Shown in pieces: positions 52,818 to 62,301 of a DNA stretch of 64,000 nucleotides; position 1 is the stretch's first letter; each line of letters opens with the position of its first letter. The notes beneath the pieces were generated by a model, which was not told where the DNA came from, made no database searches, and worked only from the letters and a program-made list of their open reading frames with translations. A program made the translations under genes and the position numbers. This stretch comes from Aliirhizobium wenxiniae (lineage in GTDB: Bacteria > Pseudomonadota > Alphaproteobacteria > Rhizobiales > Rhizobiaceae): positions 62,001-126,000 of the forward strand of contig NZ_JACHEG010000011.1 of NCBI RefSeq assembly GCF_014201355.1, written 5' to 3'.

Positions 52818-54362
52818 TTGGGCAAGAACACAAAATACTTGATTGGTGTACCGATCCTCGCCGCACTGGCGCTCGGCGGAACGTTCGTCTGGTACAGCAA
52901 CGGTCAAAACAGAACCAGCACGGTGACCTCGGCCCAGGCACAAAAGCCGAAAGTGCTGCGGTGGGCGGCACTTCTCAACGCGCATTGGGACCCGATCGTC
53001 CAGGGAAGTGGCTACAACTTCAACCAGACTGCCATTGCCTATGCCTCGCTTACCGAAATCGACGAGAACGGCAAGGCTGCTCCAGGCCTGGCGCAAGGCT
53101 GGACCTACAATCAGGCTGGCGACAAGGTGACCTTCCATCTGCGGCCCGGCTTGAAGTTCCAGGACGGCGAGCCGTTGAACGCCGAGGCAGTGAAACTCTA
53201 TCTCGAGCGCGCGAAAACCCAGAAAAATTCGGCGCTTGCCGGCGACCTCACGTCGATCGGCAGTGTGACCGCAGACAGTGATACCGACGTCACGCTGAAC
53301 CTGACGCAGGTCGACCATCAGATACCCCTGCTGCTCGGTCGTCGCGTGGCCCAGATCACCAGCCCGAAAGCTGCTCAGGATGCGCAAAAGCTGGACCAAT
53401 GGCCGGTGGGGGCGGGGCCCTTCAGGGTCGTCGAATACGTTCCTGAATCGCACATCTATTTCGAAAAATTCGATGGATACTGGGATGCGAAAAACATCCA
53501 CATCGACCGTATCGAGCTATCCGCCGCGCCAGATGCCTCGCAATTGGTAGCGTCCATCCAGACGGGCGTCTACGATTTCGCCTATGGCCTCAACCCGTCG
53601 CAGATCGAAGTGGCGAAAAAGGCCGGTCTGGATGTTCTGTCCTACCCTGTCTATTCGGCCGCCAATATCAGCATCAATGTGCGCAAGCCTCCGTTCGACA
53701 ACCCGAAGGTCGTCGACGCCATCCGATATGCGGTCAACCGGCAGGAGTTCGTCGACAAGGTTACGTTCGGGACCGGTGTCGCAACGACGCAGCCATTCCC
53801 GGCGGGATACGTCGCATATGACGCCCAGTCAGCCGATCTGTGGCCCTACAATCCTGAGAAGGCAAAGCAGCTGCTTGCCGAAGCCGGCTACAAGCCGGGC
53901 GACATCAAGGTCGATTTCGTCGTTCGTGACCCGTCGACCGCGAACGAGCTGATCCAGAGGCAATTGGCAGCCATCGGCATCAGCGCCAAGCTGCAGGTCG
54001 CCCCCGACTGGGCGACGCCGTTCTTCGGCAAGGACCTGGTTCTGTCTTCCTATTCGACGACTGGGCGCGAATCCCCCGTCCAGACGCTGACGGCGCATTT
54101 CGGACCGAAAGGCCCGCTCAATCTCGCAGGCCCGTATGTACCTGAAGGGTTCGATGCAGCCATCAAGGTCGCGCGCGAAACGCCTCTCGACTCTCCCGAC
54201 TATGCGAAAAACCTTCAGGCAGCGACCCGCGTGGCGCTGCAGGGCAGGGCACTGGTTTTCACTTACGGAGCGCCGACGCTGTTCGTGAAGTCGCCAAAAA
54301 TTTCGGCACTTCCGAAGATCCCGGGCCAGATCCATCTGACCGGCGTGACCATTGCGGAATGA
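52818..54362 (+). CDS. ABC transporter substrate-binding protein, family 5 (peptide/opine/nickel type)
   Basis: This 514-residue protein starts with TTG after GGAAGGAG. It has an N-terminal signal or anchor (about residues 6-26), the family-5 entry motif LTEIDENGKAAPGLAQGW and later KVTFHLRPGLKFQDG and GVYDFAYGLNP. It captures a di-/oligopeptide-sized solute for the permeases that follow. The partner monooxygenase suggests a small S- or N-containing organic molecule rather than peptides. Confidence 0.87.
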   Translation: MGKNTKYLIGVPILAALALGGTFVWYSNGQNRTSTVTSAQAQKPKVLRWAALLNAHWDPIVQGSGYNFNQTAIAYASLTEIDENGKAAPGLAQGWTYNQAGDKVTFHLRPGLKFQDGEPLNAEAVKLYLERAKTQKNSALAGDLTSIGSVTADSDTDVTLNLTQVDHQIPLLLGRRVAQITSPKAAQDAQKLDQWPVGAGPFRVVEYVPESHIYFEKFDGYWDAKNIHIDRIELSAAPDASQLVASIQTGVYDFAYGLNPSQIEVAKKAGLDVLSYPVYSAANISINVRKPPFDNPKVVDAIRYAVNRQEFVDKVTFGTGVATTQPFPAGYVAYDAQSADLWPYNPEKAKQLLAEAGYKPGDIKVDFVVRDPSTANELIQRQLAAIGISAKLQVAPDWATPFFGKDLVLSSYSTTGRESPVQTLTAHFGPKGPLNLAGPYVPEGFDAAIKVARETPLDSPDYAKNLQAATRVALQGRALVFTYGAPTLFVKSPKISALPKIPGQIHLTGVTIAE

Positions 54363-54427
54363 TAGCCACTGCGGGGGGGCGCTCGCCGCCTCCTGCGATC
54401 GTTATCACACCCACAGGAGTTTGAGGA

Positions 54428-55465
54428 ATGGCTAGCATCCATACTGAACGCGAGACATTGGCCTATGGCGGCGCATCTGCCGGGCTGTCGAGCCGATGGG
54501 CCGTGGCGCGTTCAACACTTGCGCTCGCGTTCCGGTCGATCATCGTGTTCGTGACCGTCTTCTTCCTCGCAACGCTGCTCACCTTTGCCCTCCAGGGGTT
54601 GAGTGGTCTCAGCCCGGCACATCTTCAGCTGTCGGAATCGGCGACGCCGGAAGCGATTGCTGCGCTCGAACATGAATGGGGCCTCGACCTGCCTCTCTGG
54701 CAGCAATATCTCAACTGGTTCGGCGGGATCGTGCAGGGCGATCTCGGCCGCAGCTGGTATAATGGTGCAGACATCTCGCTGTTGCTGACGTCGCGCGCGG
54801 CAATCAGTCTTTCAATCGCCGGCCTGGCGCTTTTGATCGGGGTGACGCTCGGCGCCGTTCTGGGGATCACGGCCGCAAAGTTCCAGACAACCTGGATCGA
54901 CCGCGCGATCACGACCTTCACAACCTTCGTTTCGGTCCTGCCGCCGTTTGTCGTCGGTATCGGCCTGGTCGCGATCTTTGCGGTCTGGTTCAACTGGTTC
55001 CCTTCGGCCGGTTATGTCCCACTGGACAGGGGCGGTTTGGGGCCATGGCTGAGCCATATCTGGTTGCCCTCGCTCGCGCTCAGCATGGAAGCGGTTGCCG
55101 ATATCGCCCGGCAGCTTCGGGTGGGGCTTATCCAGGCCTCTCGCGAAAACTATGTGACGGGCGCTCTCGTGCGGGGGCTGAGCAGCGAACGGATTTTCTG
55201 GGGTCACGTGCTGCGCAACGGCAGTGGCCCCGCGCTGACCATGCTCGGCATGAAGTTTCCCAATCTGATCGGTGGCGCCGTCGTCACAGAAGCAGTGTTC
55301 GGCCTAGCGGGCTACGGCAGGTTCGCCGCTGATTCCGCCAGCCGCGGGGATGTACCGGCGGTTCAGGGGGTGCTCGTTCTGGCGATCGTCCTGGTCGTCG
55401 CTTTCAACCTTCTCGTCAATCTGCTTCTGGTGCGGCTTAGCCCGGCATCAGCCAGGGGGATTTGA
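54428..55465 (+). CDS. ABC transporter permease, DppB type
   Basis: This 345-residue permease has an N-terminal helix (about 38-58), the LSPAHLQLSESATPEAIAAL periplasmic segment, and six helices with the inner-membrane BPD domain (RENYVTGALVRGLSSERIFW with the GL-x-ERI EAA-like loop). It forms a channel with the next permease, whose start is two bases after its stop. Confidence 0.88.
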   Translation: MASIHTERETLAYGGASAGLSSRWAVARSTLALAFRSIIVFVTVFFLATLLTFALQGLSGLSPAHLQLSESATPEAIAALEHEWGLDLPLWQQYLNWFGGIVQGDLGRSWYNGADISLLLTSRAAISLSIAGLALLIGVTLGAVLGITAAKFQTTWIDRAITTFTTFVSVLPPFVVGIGLVAIFAVWFNWFPSAGYVPLDRGGLGPWLSHIWLPSLALSMEAVADIARQLRVGLIQASRENYVTGALVRGLSSERIFWGHVLRNGSGPALTMLGMKFPNLIGGAVVTEAVFGLAGYGRFAADSASRGDVPAVQGVLVLAIVLVVAFNLLVNLLLVRLSPASARGI

Positions 55466-55466
55466 G

Positions 55467-56372
55467 ATGTTACGTGGTATCTGGCAACTGCGGGCCGGCA
55501 AGCTTTCCGTTCTTTTTCTGTCCGTGATCATTCTGTTAGCGATCTTCGGTCCCGCGTTGGCACCCTATGATCCTCTGGTCGGTACCGATCATGTGCTTGC
55601 CGACCCGAGCGCACAGCACTGGCTTGGGACGGATTATCTGGGCCGAGACGTCCTGAGCAGGATATTGGCCGGTTCGACGATCAGCGTGCTTGGCTCTGTT
55701 CAGGTCGCCGTGATCGCGCTTTTCGTCGGCGCTATCCCTGGTATTCTCTCCGTCTATCTGGGCAGGACGTTCGAGTGGCTGACACTTCGCCTCGTCGACA
55801 CACTGATCGCGCTGCCCTTTCTGGTTTTCGCGGTTGCCGTGACAGCTTTGCTGGGGAACGGCATTCCACAGGCCATGCTGGTTGTCGGTGTCATGGTGTC
55901 GCCGGCCTTCTATAGGGTTGCCCGTGCCGCAGCCTTGACGATCTCCCGCTCGCAGTATGTCGAGGCGGCGATTCTGTCGGGGGCATCGATCGGCTGGATC
56001 GTCCGCAAGCACGTCTGGGCCAAAATTCTCCCGGCCATCGCGATCACGCTCGCAAATACGATGGGGACCGGCTTTGTCGTCGTCTCCAGCCTGACCTTTC
56101 TCGGTATCGGCGTCCAGCCGCCTGCACCGACCTGGGGCGGCGTGCTCGCCTCGGATCTGGGTTACCTGAACTTCCGGCCCTATGCGCCGCTCTTCACAAC
56201 CGTACTGATCGTCCTAACCGTACTCGCCTTCAACCTGCTCGCGGATGTTATCCGGGACGTGTCCGGTGAATCCGGCCGGGCGCTCCTGATTCGCCGGGAG
56301 AAGAAGCGCGGTCGAACCGCGAGACAGACCTCCGCAACGATCCCGCCCACGCCGCATGGAGACCCGCAATGA
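55467..56372 (+). CDS. ABC transporter permease, DppC type
   Basis: This 301-residue permease has the N-terminal helix and HWLGTDYLGRDVLSRIL signature of DppC proteins, then five more helices with the EAA loop SRSQYVEAAILSGAS and FLGIGVQPPAPTWGG. The ATG at 55467 follows the previous stop by one base; a longer overlap start is rejected. It overlaps the ATPase gene by four bases. Confidence 0.88.
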   Translation: MLRGIWQLRAGKLSVLFLSVIILLAIFGPALAPYDPLVGTDHVLADPSAQHWLGTDYLGRDVLSRILAGSTISVLGSVQVAVIALFVGAIPGILSVYLGRTFEWLTLRLVDTLIALPFLVFAVAVTALLGNGIPQAMLVVGVMVSPAFYRVARAAALTISRSQYVEAAILSGASIGWIVRKHVWAKILPAIAITLANTMGTGFVVVSSLTFLGIGVQPPAPTWGGVLASDLGYLNFRPYAPLFTTVLIVLTVLAFNLLADVIRDVSGESGRALLIRREKKRGRTARQTSATIPPTPHGDPQ

Positions 56373-58093
56373 CAGCTGAAATCATTGATCGTTTGCAGAT
56401 TACCGCCGCGATCGAACGAGAAGGCGAACCGGTTCTTCGCTTGGATGGGGTCAACATACGCAACCAGATCACCGGCAAAGATGTGGTGCGTGGCATTTCC
56501 TTCACCTTGAAGAAGGGTAAAGTCGTCGGGATCGTCGGGGAGTCCGGCAGCGGCAAAACATTGACGTGCCGCGCGGTGCTGGGAATTTTGCCTGAGCTTT
56601 TCTCGGTCTCTGGAGGGACGATCGACCTTCTTGGCCACGACGTCCTCTCCCTCGAGCCAAAACAATGGACGCAATTGCGCGGAACCTCGATTACCGCCGT
56701 TTTCCAGGATCCCGGCTCCTACCTCAATCCTTCGATGAAGGTCGGTGCCCAAATCGCCGAGGTCATTCGAACAAAGCGCGGCGTAACTCGGCAGGAAGCT
56801 AAACAGCGGACGCTTGAGCTTCTCGCGGATGTCCGCCTTAGGGATCCGGAACTAGTCTACGGTCAGTATCCGTTCGAGCTGTCGGGAGGCATGCTGCAAC
56901 GAGTGCTGATCGCGGCCGCAATCTCTCTCGATCCCAAAATCCTGATCGCTGACGAGGTTACCACGGCGCTGGACGTCACAGTGCAGGCAGAGGTGCTCGA
57001 TCTGCTGGCCGACCTGAAGGAACGCCATGGGTTGTCCCTCATCGTCGTCTCGCACGATCTCGCTGTCGTCGCGCAGATTTGTGACGAGGTGCTGGTCCTA
57101 CGCGACGGCGAGGTCGTTGAGAGGGGAGCGACGGCAGAGGTCCTGCGCCGGCCGAAACACGGATATACCCGCCTGCTGATAGGCGAACATCATCTTTACG
57201 GTCTGGAGCGTTTCCTCGATGCAAAACCGACAACGCCGAAACCAAGACTGGTCGATAGCCGTCCCATCCTGATCCGCGCAGAAGGGGTCTGCGTGAGCTA
57301 TGACTCCAGTACATCGCGGCGGCAGGCGCTCAAGGACGCGACATTCGTCTTACGCCAAGGCGAGTCCATCGGGGTGATCGGAGAGACGGGATCGGGCAAA
57401 TCGACACTTGCCCGCGCGCTGATCGGGCTCGTCACGCCAAGTGCTGGGCAGATATCGATCGCGGGGGAGGATATCACCGGTTTCAGTGCCGCCAGATGGC
57501 GCGATTTCCGCAAGCGGGGCATTATCCAGTACGTGTTTCAGGACCCGCTCCGCAGCCTCGATCCTGAGGTAACCATTGCCGATACGCTTGCCGAGCCTTT
57601 ATTGCTGCAAGGCATGTTATCGAAATCCGAGATCCGGGATCGCATTTATTTCCGATTGGATCAGGTCCGCCTCCAACGCAACCTGCTTAATCGCTTTCCG
57701 GGCGAACTCTCGGGTGGACAGCGCCAGCGTATCGCTGTCGCCCGCGCACTGGTGACCGAACCTAAGGTGTTGATCCTCGACGAGCCTGTCAGCGCGCTCG
57801 ATTCTGCAAACCGGGTGCAAATCCTGGAAATTTTGAATTCACTTCGCGCTAATGGCACATCACTAATGTTCATCTCGCATGATCTTGGTTCAGTAGCGGG
57901 CGTGACTGAACGGGTCATGGTTCTTTATCGCGGATCGATCGTGGAGACCGCTGCGACGGACGATGTCGTCAACCGCCCCGGCCATCTCTACACTCGCCTT
58001 CTGGTCGGCTCTGCCCCCACGGTGACGTCGATCGGTTCGATCGATCGGCGTTCGCGTCAGGCACTGCGCGAACAGCTTGAGGCCGCATCCTAA
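56369..58093 (+). CDS. Fused double ATPase of the oligopeptide-type importer (DppD-DppF)
   Basis: This 574-residue protein carries two complete ATPase domains in one chain. The first has GESGSGKT, LSGGMLQRVLIAAA and ILIADEVTTALD; the second has GETGSGKST, LSGGQRQRIAVARA and VLILDEPVSALD. Most relatives use two separate genes for DppD and DppF. Each half appears intact, so both sites should bind ATP. It powers the two permeases. Confidence 0.9.
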   Translation: MTAEIIDRLQITAAIEREGEPVLRLDGVNIRNQITGKDVVRGISFTLKKGKVVGIVGESGSGKTLTCRAVLGILPELFSVSGGTIDLLGHDVLSLEPKQWTQLRGTSITAVFQDPGSYLNPSMKVGAQIAEVIRTKRGVTRQEAKQRTLELLADVRLRDPELVYGQYPFELSGGMLQRVLIAAAISLDPKILIADEVTTALDVTVQAEVLDLLADLKERHGLSLIVVSHDLAVVAQICDEVLVLRDGEVVERGATAEVLRRPKHGYTRLLIGEHHLYGLERFLDAKPTTPKPRLVDSRPILIRAEGVCVSYDSSTSRRQALKDATFVLRQGESIGVIGETGSGKSTLARALIGLVTPSAGQISIAGEDITGFSAARWRDFRKRGIIQYVFQDPLRSLDPEVTIADTLAEPLLLQGMLSKSEIRDRIYFRLDQVRLQRNLLNRFPGELSGGQRQRIAVARALVTEPKVLILDEPVSALDSANRVQILEILNSLRANGTSLMFISHDLGSVAGVTERVMVLYRGSIVETAATDDVVNRPGHLYTRLLVGSAPTVTSIGSIDRRSRQALREQLEAAS

Positions 58094-58164
58094 AATTTTG
58101 CCAGCGACGCTTTTCCAGGGTTTCCGGTTAGGCACCAATCGAGCAGAGAAAGAGAGACAAACGA

Positions 58165-58695
58165 ATGTCGAATGACCATTCTCACGATCACCACCACCAC
58201 CATGATCATCACAAGGAAGGGGCAGAAGCTCCGCGTTGGAAGCATGATGGCATCAGAGTGATCGCCGGGGATCGTCTTGATTCCAACACGGCCCAGACGC
58301 CCGGCATGTTTCGCCAGGCGGCGATCAATCATGCACGGGTCGGTGCCCAGAAAATCTGGGCGGGAACCGTGGCGATCGAACCCGACGCTAAGACCGGTGT
58401 TCACCATCACGGTCCGTTGGAGAGCGTCATCTATGTCGTTCGCGGACGTGCCCGCCTGCGCTGGGGAGACCGGTTGGAGTTCGTGGCCGAGGCTGGCCCC
58501 GGCGATTTCATCTATGTGCCGCCCTACGTTCCGCATCAGGAGATCAATGCGGATCCGAACCAGGTGCTGGAATGCGTCCTCGTGAGATCCGACAATGAAG
58601 CGGTGGTGGTGAACATCACCGACGTCGATCCCGTCGAGGCGCCGGAGAATGTCTACTGGGTCGATCCGATCCACGCGGCTCCCGAAAAGTCGTGA
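58165..58695 (+). CDS. Cupin-fold metalloprotein with His-rich N-terminus
   Basis: This 176-residue protein starts with a His tract (about 10 His in the first 16 residues, HSHDHHHHHDHH). The cupin core has GVHHHGPLESVIYVVRGRAR and a second motif GDFIYVPPYVPHQEIN, giving metal ligands His-His-His-Glu. Cupins of this kind act as dioxygenases, decarboxylases or isomerases. The His tract may store or insert the metal. It probably processes the monooxygenase product. Confidence 0.8.
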   Translation: MSNDHSHDHHHHHDHHKEGAEAPRWKHDGIRVIAGDRLDSNTAQTPGMFRQAAINHARVGAQKIWAGTVAIEPDAKTGVHHHGPLESVIYVVRGRARLRWGDRLEFVAEAGPGDFIYVPPYVPHQEINADPNQVLECVLVRSDNEAVVVNITDVDPVEAPENVYWVDPIHAAPEKS

Positions 58696-58815
58696 TCCTT
58701 TGGCCTCCGGGTGCCTGCAATGCGGGCATCCGAATTTGCCGAAGGGACGGGCGCATCGGTTTTTCACCGCCTGCACCTTCTCTCCAATATTGGGCTTCTA
58801 CAAGGAAACAGTAAT

Positions 58816-59886
58816 ATGGCTGCGCATCGCTTTCGCCTCGGCTTCCTGTCTCATTTGGAAGCCCACACCGATCTGCCACACCTTTACCGCAACTTCATCG
58901 ATCTGTTTCGCTACGCCGAAGAGCTGGGTTTCGATTCCGGATGGGTGGCACAGCATCATTTCGAGGACGGACGCAGCGGTCCAGGCGCCGGTGCATCCCC
59001 GCTGACCTTCCTGACGGCGGTCGCTGAAAATACGACGCGGCTTCGCCTCGGGACCGCAGTCGTCACCCTTCCGCTGGAATCGCCTATCCGGCTGGCGGAG
59101 GATGCAGCGACGCTCGACGTCATCAGCGGCGGCAGACTTGAACTGGGTATCAGTTCCGGTAATGGCGAGAAGCTCTTTCAAGCGTTCGGAGTGCCACTTG
59201 ATGAAAAGCGGGAGCGCACCACCGAGGGCATCAACCTGCTTAATCGAGCATATGCCGGCAAACCTCTTTTCGACGGCGGACCTATCCTACAGCCACAATC
59301 CCCGGGGCTGAGAGACCGTATCTGGCAGGGAATTTTCAGCCCTGAAGGCGCGCGTTTTGCAGCCGCAGCCGGTTCGAACCTTCTTCTCAACCGGGCGGCC
59401 TACGGCTACAGCAAGCGCACGGATCTGGTCCAGCGGCCGTGGGCGGATGCCTATCTCAATGCGTGGGACGAAAACCCGGCCAATGCCGGCCGCCGCCCGC
59501 GGATCGGTCTTTCGCGGCTTATCTATCCGGCCAAGGACAAGGAGACGGCGAAGGCCCAACTGCGTGATGGGATTGAAAAGCTCGCGCAGAAAATGGTCGA
59601 AGGCGGTCGCTTTCCCGCTGGACTGTCTCTCGACGAATACCTCTCTCGTTTCCATGCCTTTTATGGCTCGCCGGACGACGTGATCGAGCAACTCTCCGAC
59701 GAGCAATGCCTGCCGTTAGCAACGGACATCCTGTGTCAGGTAAACCCAGGCGTTCCCGATTTTGATCAGCTTGCCCGGACCCTGGAGCTGATAGCAACCC
59801 AAGTCGCTCCGGCATTCGGATGGAAGTCCAAGCCGAAAACCGTCCCTGAAGTACCTGTGAGCCTTCGCGGCAGGTCGGCCGCGTAA
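58816..59886 (+). CDS. LLM-class flavin-dependent oxidoreductase
   Basis: This 356-residue protein has the luciferase-like barrel: FDSGWVAQHHFEDGRSG, LRLGTAVVTLP and ISGGRLELGISSGN. ATG 58816 has AAGGAAACAG upstream; longer starts lack it. It is only distantly related to the 51.4-kb monooxygenase, so the operon carries two flavin oxygenases that may attack successive intermediates or different substrates. Confidence 0.84.
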   Translation: MAAHRFRLGFLSHLEAHTDLPHLYRNFIDLFRYAEELGFDSGWVAQHHFEDGRSGPGAGASPLTFLTAVAENTTRLRLGTAVVTLPLESPIRLAEDAATLDVISGGRLELGISSGNGEKLFQAFGVPLDEKRERTTEGINLLNRAYAGKPLFDGGPILQPQSPGLRDRIWQGIFSPEGARFAAAAGSNLLLNRAAYGYSKRTDLVQRPWADAYLNAWDENPANAGRRPRIGLSRLIYPAKDKETAKAQLRDGIEKLAQKMVEGGRFPAGLSLDEYLSRFHAFYGSPDDVIEQLSDEQCLPLATDILCQVNPGVPDFDQLARTLELIATQVAPAFGWKSKPKTVPEVPVSLRGRSAA

Positions 59887-59948
59887 CCTGCTATCGTCGC
59901 CGGCGTCTGCACGCCGATTTCCTTCAACATATCGATAGAAAGACTATC

Positions 59949-60548
59949 ATGACTTTAAGGCTCGCCAGACCCATCGCAATTTTGCTCACCGTACTTTTTC
60001 CCGCGACCGCATCTGCGCACACAGGTGTTAGTGACGCGAGTGGCTTCCTTCATGGCTTTGCACACCCGATCTCAGGCCTTGACCATGTATTGGCGATGGT
60101 GATGGTCGGCGTTATCGCCTACCACCTCGGCCGACGGGCGCTCTGGGCCGTCCCCTTCGCCTTTGTATCGTTCATGATATTTGGGGGCTGGCTCGGAATG
60201 GTCCGCGCGCCTCTTCCTTGGGTTGAGACGGTGGTTGCGCTTTCCGTCGTCGTGCTCGGATCGATCGTTGCATTTCGCGCGCCGCTATCGAGCGTCGTGG
60301 CCGTAGCGACAGTCGGTCTGTTTGCGGTTTTTCATGGTTATGCTCATGGTCATGAAATGCCGGAGGATTCCGGCGGTTTTCTTTATGCGACTGGCTTCGC
60401 CATTGCGACAGCTTCGCTGCACATGATGGGGATCCTTGCGGGTGCCGCAATCGAACGACTTGGCGCTCAACACGCTGCCATTTTTTTCCGAACAGCGGGC
60501 GCTTTCGTAGCATTAATAGGCTTTGGTATGACCGCCGGCTTAATCTAA
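59949..60548 (+). CDS. HupE/UreJ-family membrane protein
   Basis: This 199-residue protein has a signal peptide (about 1-23), the HPISGLDHVLAMVMVGVIAY motif with His and Asp typical of HupE/UreJ, and about six helices with His-rich loops (FHGYAHGHEMPE). Family members move nickel or cobalt. It is 62 bases after the LLM gene on the same strand. It may supply the metal for the His-rich cupin, or simply be a neighbour. Confidence 0.82.
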   Translation: MTLRLARPIAILLTVLFPATASAHTGVSDASGFLHGFAHPISGLDHVLAMVMVGVIAYHLGRRALWAVPFAFVSFMIFGGWLGMVRAPLPWVETVVALSVVVLGSIVAFRAPLSSVVAVATVGLFAVFHGYAHGHEMPEDSGGFLYATGFAIATASLHMMGILAGAAIERLGAQHAAIFFRTAGAFVALIGFGMTAGLI

Positions 60549-60664
60549 ATCGTCGCGAGTTGATCCGGCCACTGTCGTTTTCATCAGACGCCTGCATCGA
60601 CTTGATGGCTTGCTGATGTTGAGCTCCCGTTAATCGAAAAAAATCGAGCCCTGTCTCAATTCGA

Positions 60665-60703
60665 AGACTGGAGGCCGTGCGGAGACGACACGGCCTCCAG
60701 TCT
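60665..60703. terminator. Perfect 15-bp inverted repeat between convergent genes
   Basis: AGACTGGAGGCCGTG and CACGGCCTCCAGTCT pair fully around a nine-base loop. It is placed between the HupE gene (plus) and the LysE gene (minus). It lacks T runs on either side, so it is a candidate bidirectional terminator or other structure. Confidence 0.6.
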
Positions 60704-60785
60704 ACAGCGCTTCAAGGCAGGGTAGATTTCCTTGACGCGCTGTTCGCCGCTCCCCTGGAGGTTGAGATCCGGCAGAAGAGATCGC

Positions 60786-61412
60786 TTATGAGGTAAGGTG
60801 GACAACTCCTTCAAAACTCTTCGCGAGCATCGACAGTCCTAAGTAAACGAGTAGTAAGCCCGCTCCTCGGTTGGCCAGCGTGAGCATCCCGATGTTCAAC
60901 CTTTTCTTCACTAGCGATATGCTGAGCGCGAGCATAACCCACCAGGTCAGCGAGCCTGCGAATACTCCAAGTGGCAAAAGGCCGCCCGGTGCCGCGATCT
61001 GGCTCGCGAATGCCGTTAGACTGGCGGCGCACAACGCTGGTGTTACGGGATTTAGAAATCCGAAGCAGATTGCTCCGCAATAGGCACGTCTGAAACTGAG
61101 GTTGACTTTGCTTTGCGGGATTAAAACAACGTCACGGCGCCACAACTGCGCAGCGAAGTATAGAAGGAGAAGGCCAGCTGCGAAGGTTAATAGGCTCTGG
61201 GTTTCCGGCCGGCTCATGATCGTTATGCCGCCGATGATCGCTATTGTACTGTAGGTGAGGTGTACGGTCGCGACGCCAAATCCCGTGGCGATCCCGGCGC
61301 GCACACCATCGACGAGCGTGCGCTCTACGCACATCATGCTTGTCGGCCCGAACGGTATTGCAATTGAAAGCCCGGCGCCAGCACCAGCCAGTAAGCATGC
61401 CATCTCGCTCAT
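60786..61412 (-). CDS. LysE-family amino-acid/metabolite exporter
   Basis: This 208-residue protein has about six hydrophobic helices and the LysE N-terminal pattern (GAGAGLSIAIPFGPTSMMCVER with Gly/Pro kinks). Relatives export lysine, arginine, homoserine lactones or cysteine-type products. It is a single gene; a substrate cannot be assigned. Confidence 0.84.
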   Translation of the reverse strand: MSEMACLLAGAGAGLSIAIPFGPTSMMCVERTLVDGVRAGIATGFGVATVHLTYSTIAIIGGITIMSRPETQSLLTFAAGLLLLYFAAQLWRRDVVLIPQSKVNLSFRRAYCGAICFGFLNPVTPALCAASLTAFASQIAAPGGLLPLGVFAGSLTWWVMLALSISLVKKRLNIGMLTLANRGAGLLLVYLGLSMLAKSFEGVVHLTS

Positions 61413-61485
61413 TGATTTCCCCAGCCCTATTCGGTGGAGTAAACCGCAAGCGGAGCGGGTTTATTCGCGGCGATCTGAAATTTTT

Positions 61486-62301
61486 CTAGCCACCGCCTGC
61501 AAGCCTTTTCCGATATAGGTCGGCGAAGGATGACAATTCACCGAGATTGAGATCGGAAACAGCCGAATATGTCAGGTTGCCGTCTGTCCAACTTGTGACA
61601 TTGGTGCCGTTAATGACGGACTGGGCGGGAAGGGCCAGGTCAGTGAAAGTCGTGACGGTGACGCTTATTGTGTGCTGGCGGCGTTTGTAAATCATGACCG
61701 GGACCGGTTTGCGGTCAATGACATCGACGCGACCGCCAACAAGGGGAAAGCCTTGGGCAGAGAAGTCCGGTGTTGTTGGCGCAATGGTCGTCCTGCCATT
61801 GAACCATGGTTTGACGACATGACTTTCGGAAGACGCAATATCAAACGGCTGCGGAGCGATCAGCCCCCTCAGATGCGCAGTAAGGATCTCATTCTCAATT
61901 GTGGCTGCCCGTGTCTCTGTTTGCGCGAGATGAGTGAAATAGCCGCCAGCGAAGCCACCTCCAACCAAGCCGATCGCTAAGGCCGCAGCTATCGGCCCCC
62001 AATACGCGCGCCTCGGGTCTGCGGATTGCAAACTAATCTCAGGGTCAGGCTCATTGGAAACGTCGTCGTGGGTCAGATCTGTCGTGATTGAGGCGAGTAT
62101 GCTTCCACGCAAGCGGCTTGAAGCCGGATCGCCGGGGAGAATCGCGGACAGCCCTGATGACAACTCACCAAGTTGGCGCGTGAAAGCTGCGAGTTCCGGA
62201 TCTGCCTTAATTCTCCTTTCCATGGAGAGTGCCTCAATGGGTGAAAGTTCACCGTCGTGATAGGCATTTAGAAGCAACAGTGTCTCGTTATCGATCGTCA
62301 T
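61486..62301 (-). CDS. Anti-sigma factor
   Basis: This 271-residue protein has an N-terminal cytoplasmic anti-sigma domain (LLNAYHDGELSPIEALSMER), one membrane helix (about 100-125, IAAALAIGLVGGGFAGG) and a periplasmic domain of about 140 residues. The start overlaps the sigma factor stop (ATGA), the usual pairing. It should hold the sigma factor inactive until a periplasmic signal arrives. The conserved zinc-site His/Cys set is incomplete, so it is a non-zinc or divergent type. Confidence 0.85.
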   Translation of the reverse strand: MTIDNETLLLLNAYHDGELSPIEALSMERRIKADPELAAFTRQLGELSSGLSAILPGDPASSRLRGSILASITTDLTHDDVSNEPDPEISLQSADPRRAYWGPIAAALAIGLVGGGFAGGYFTHLAQTETRAATIENEILTAHLRGLIAPQPFDIASSESHVVKPWFNGRTTIAPTTPDFSAQGFPLVGGRVDVIDRKPVPVMIYKRRQHTISVTVTTFTDLALPAQSVINGTNVTSWTDGNLTYSAVSDLNLGELSSFADLYRKRLAGGG

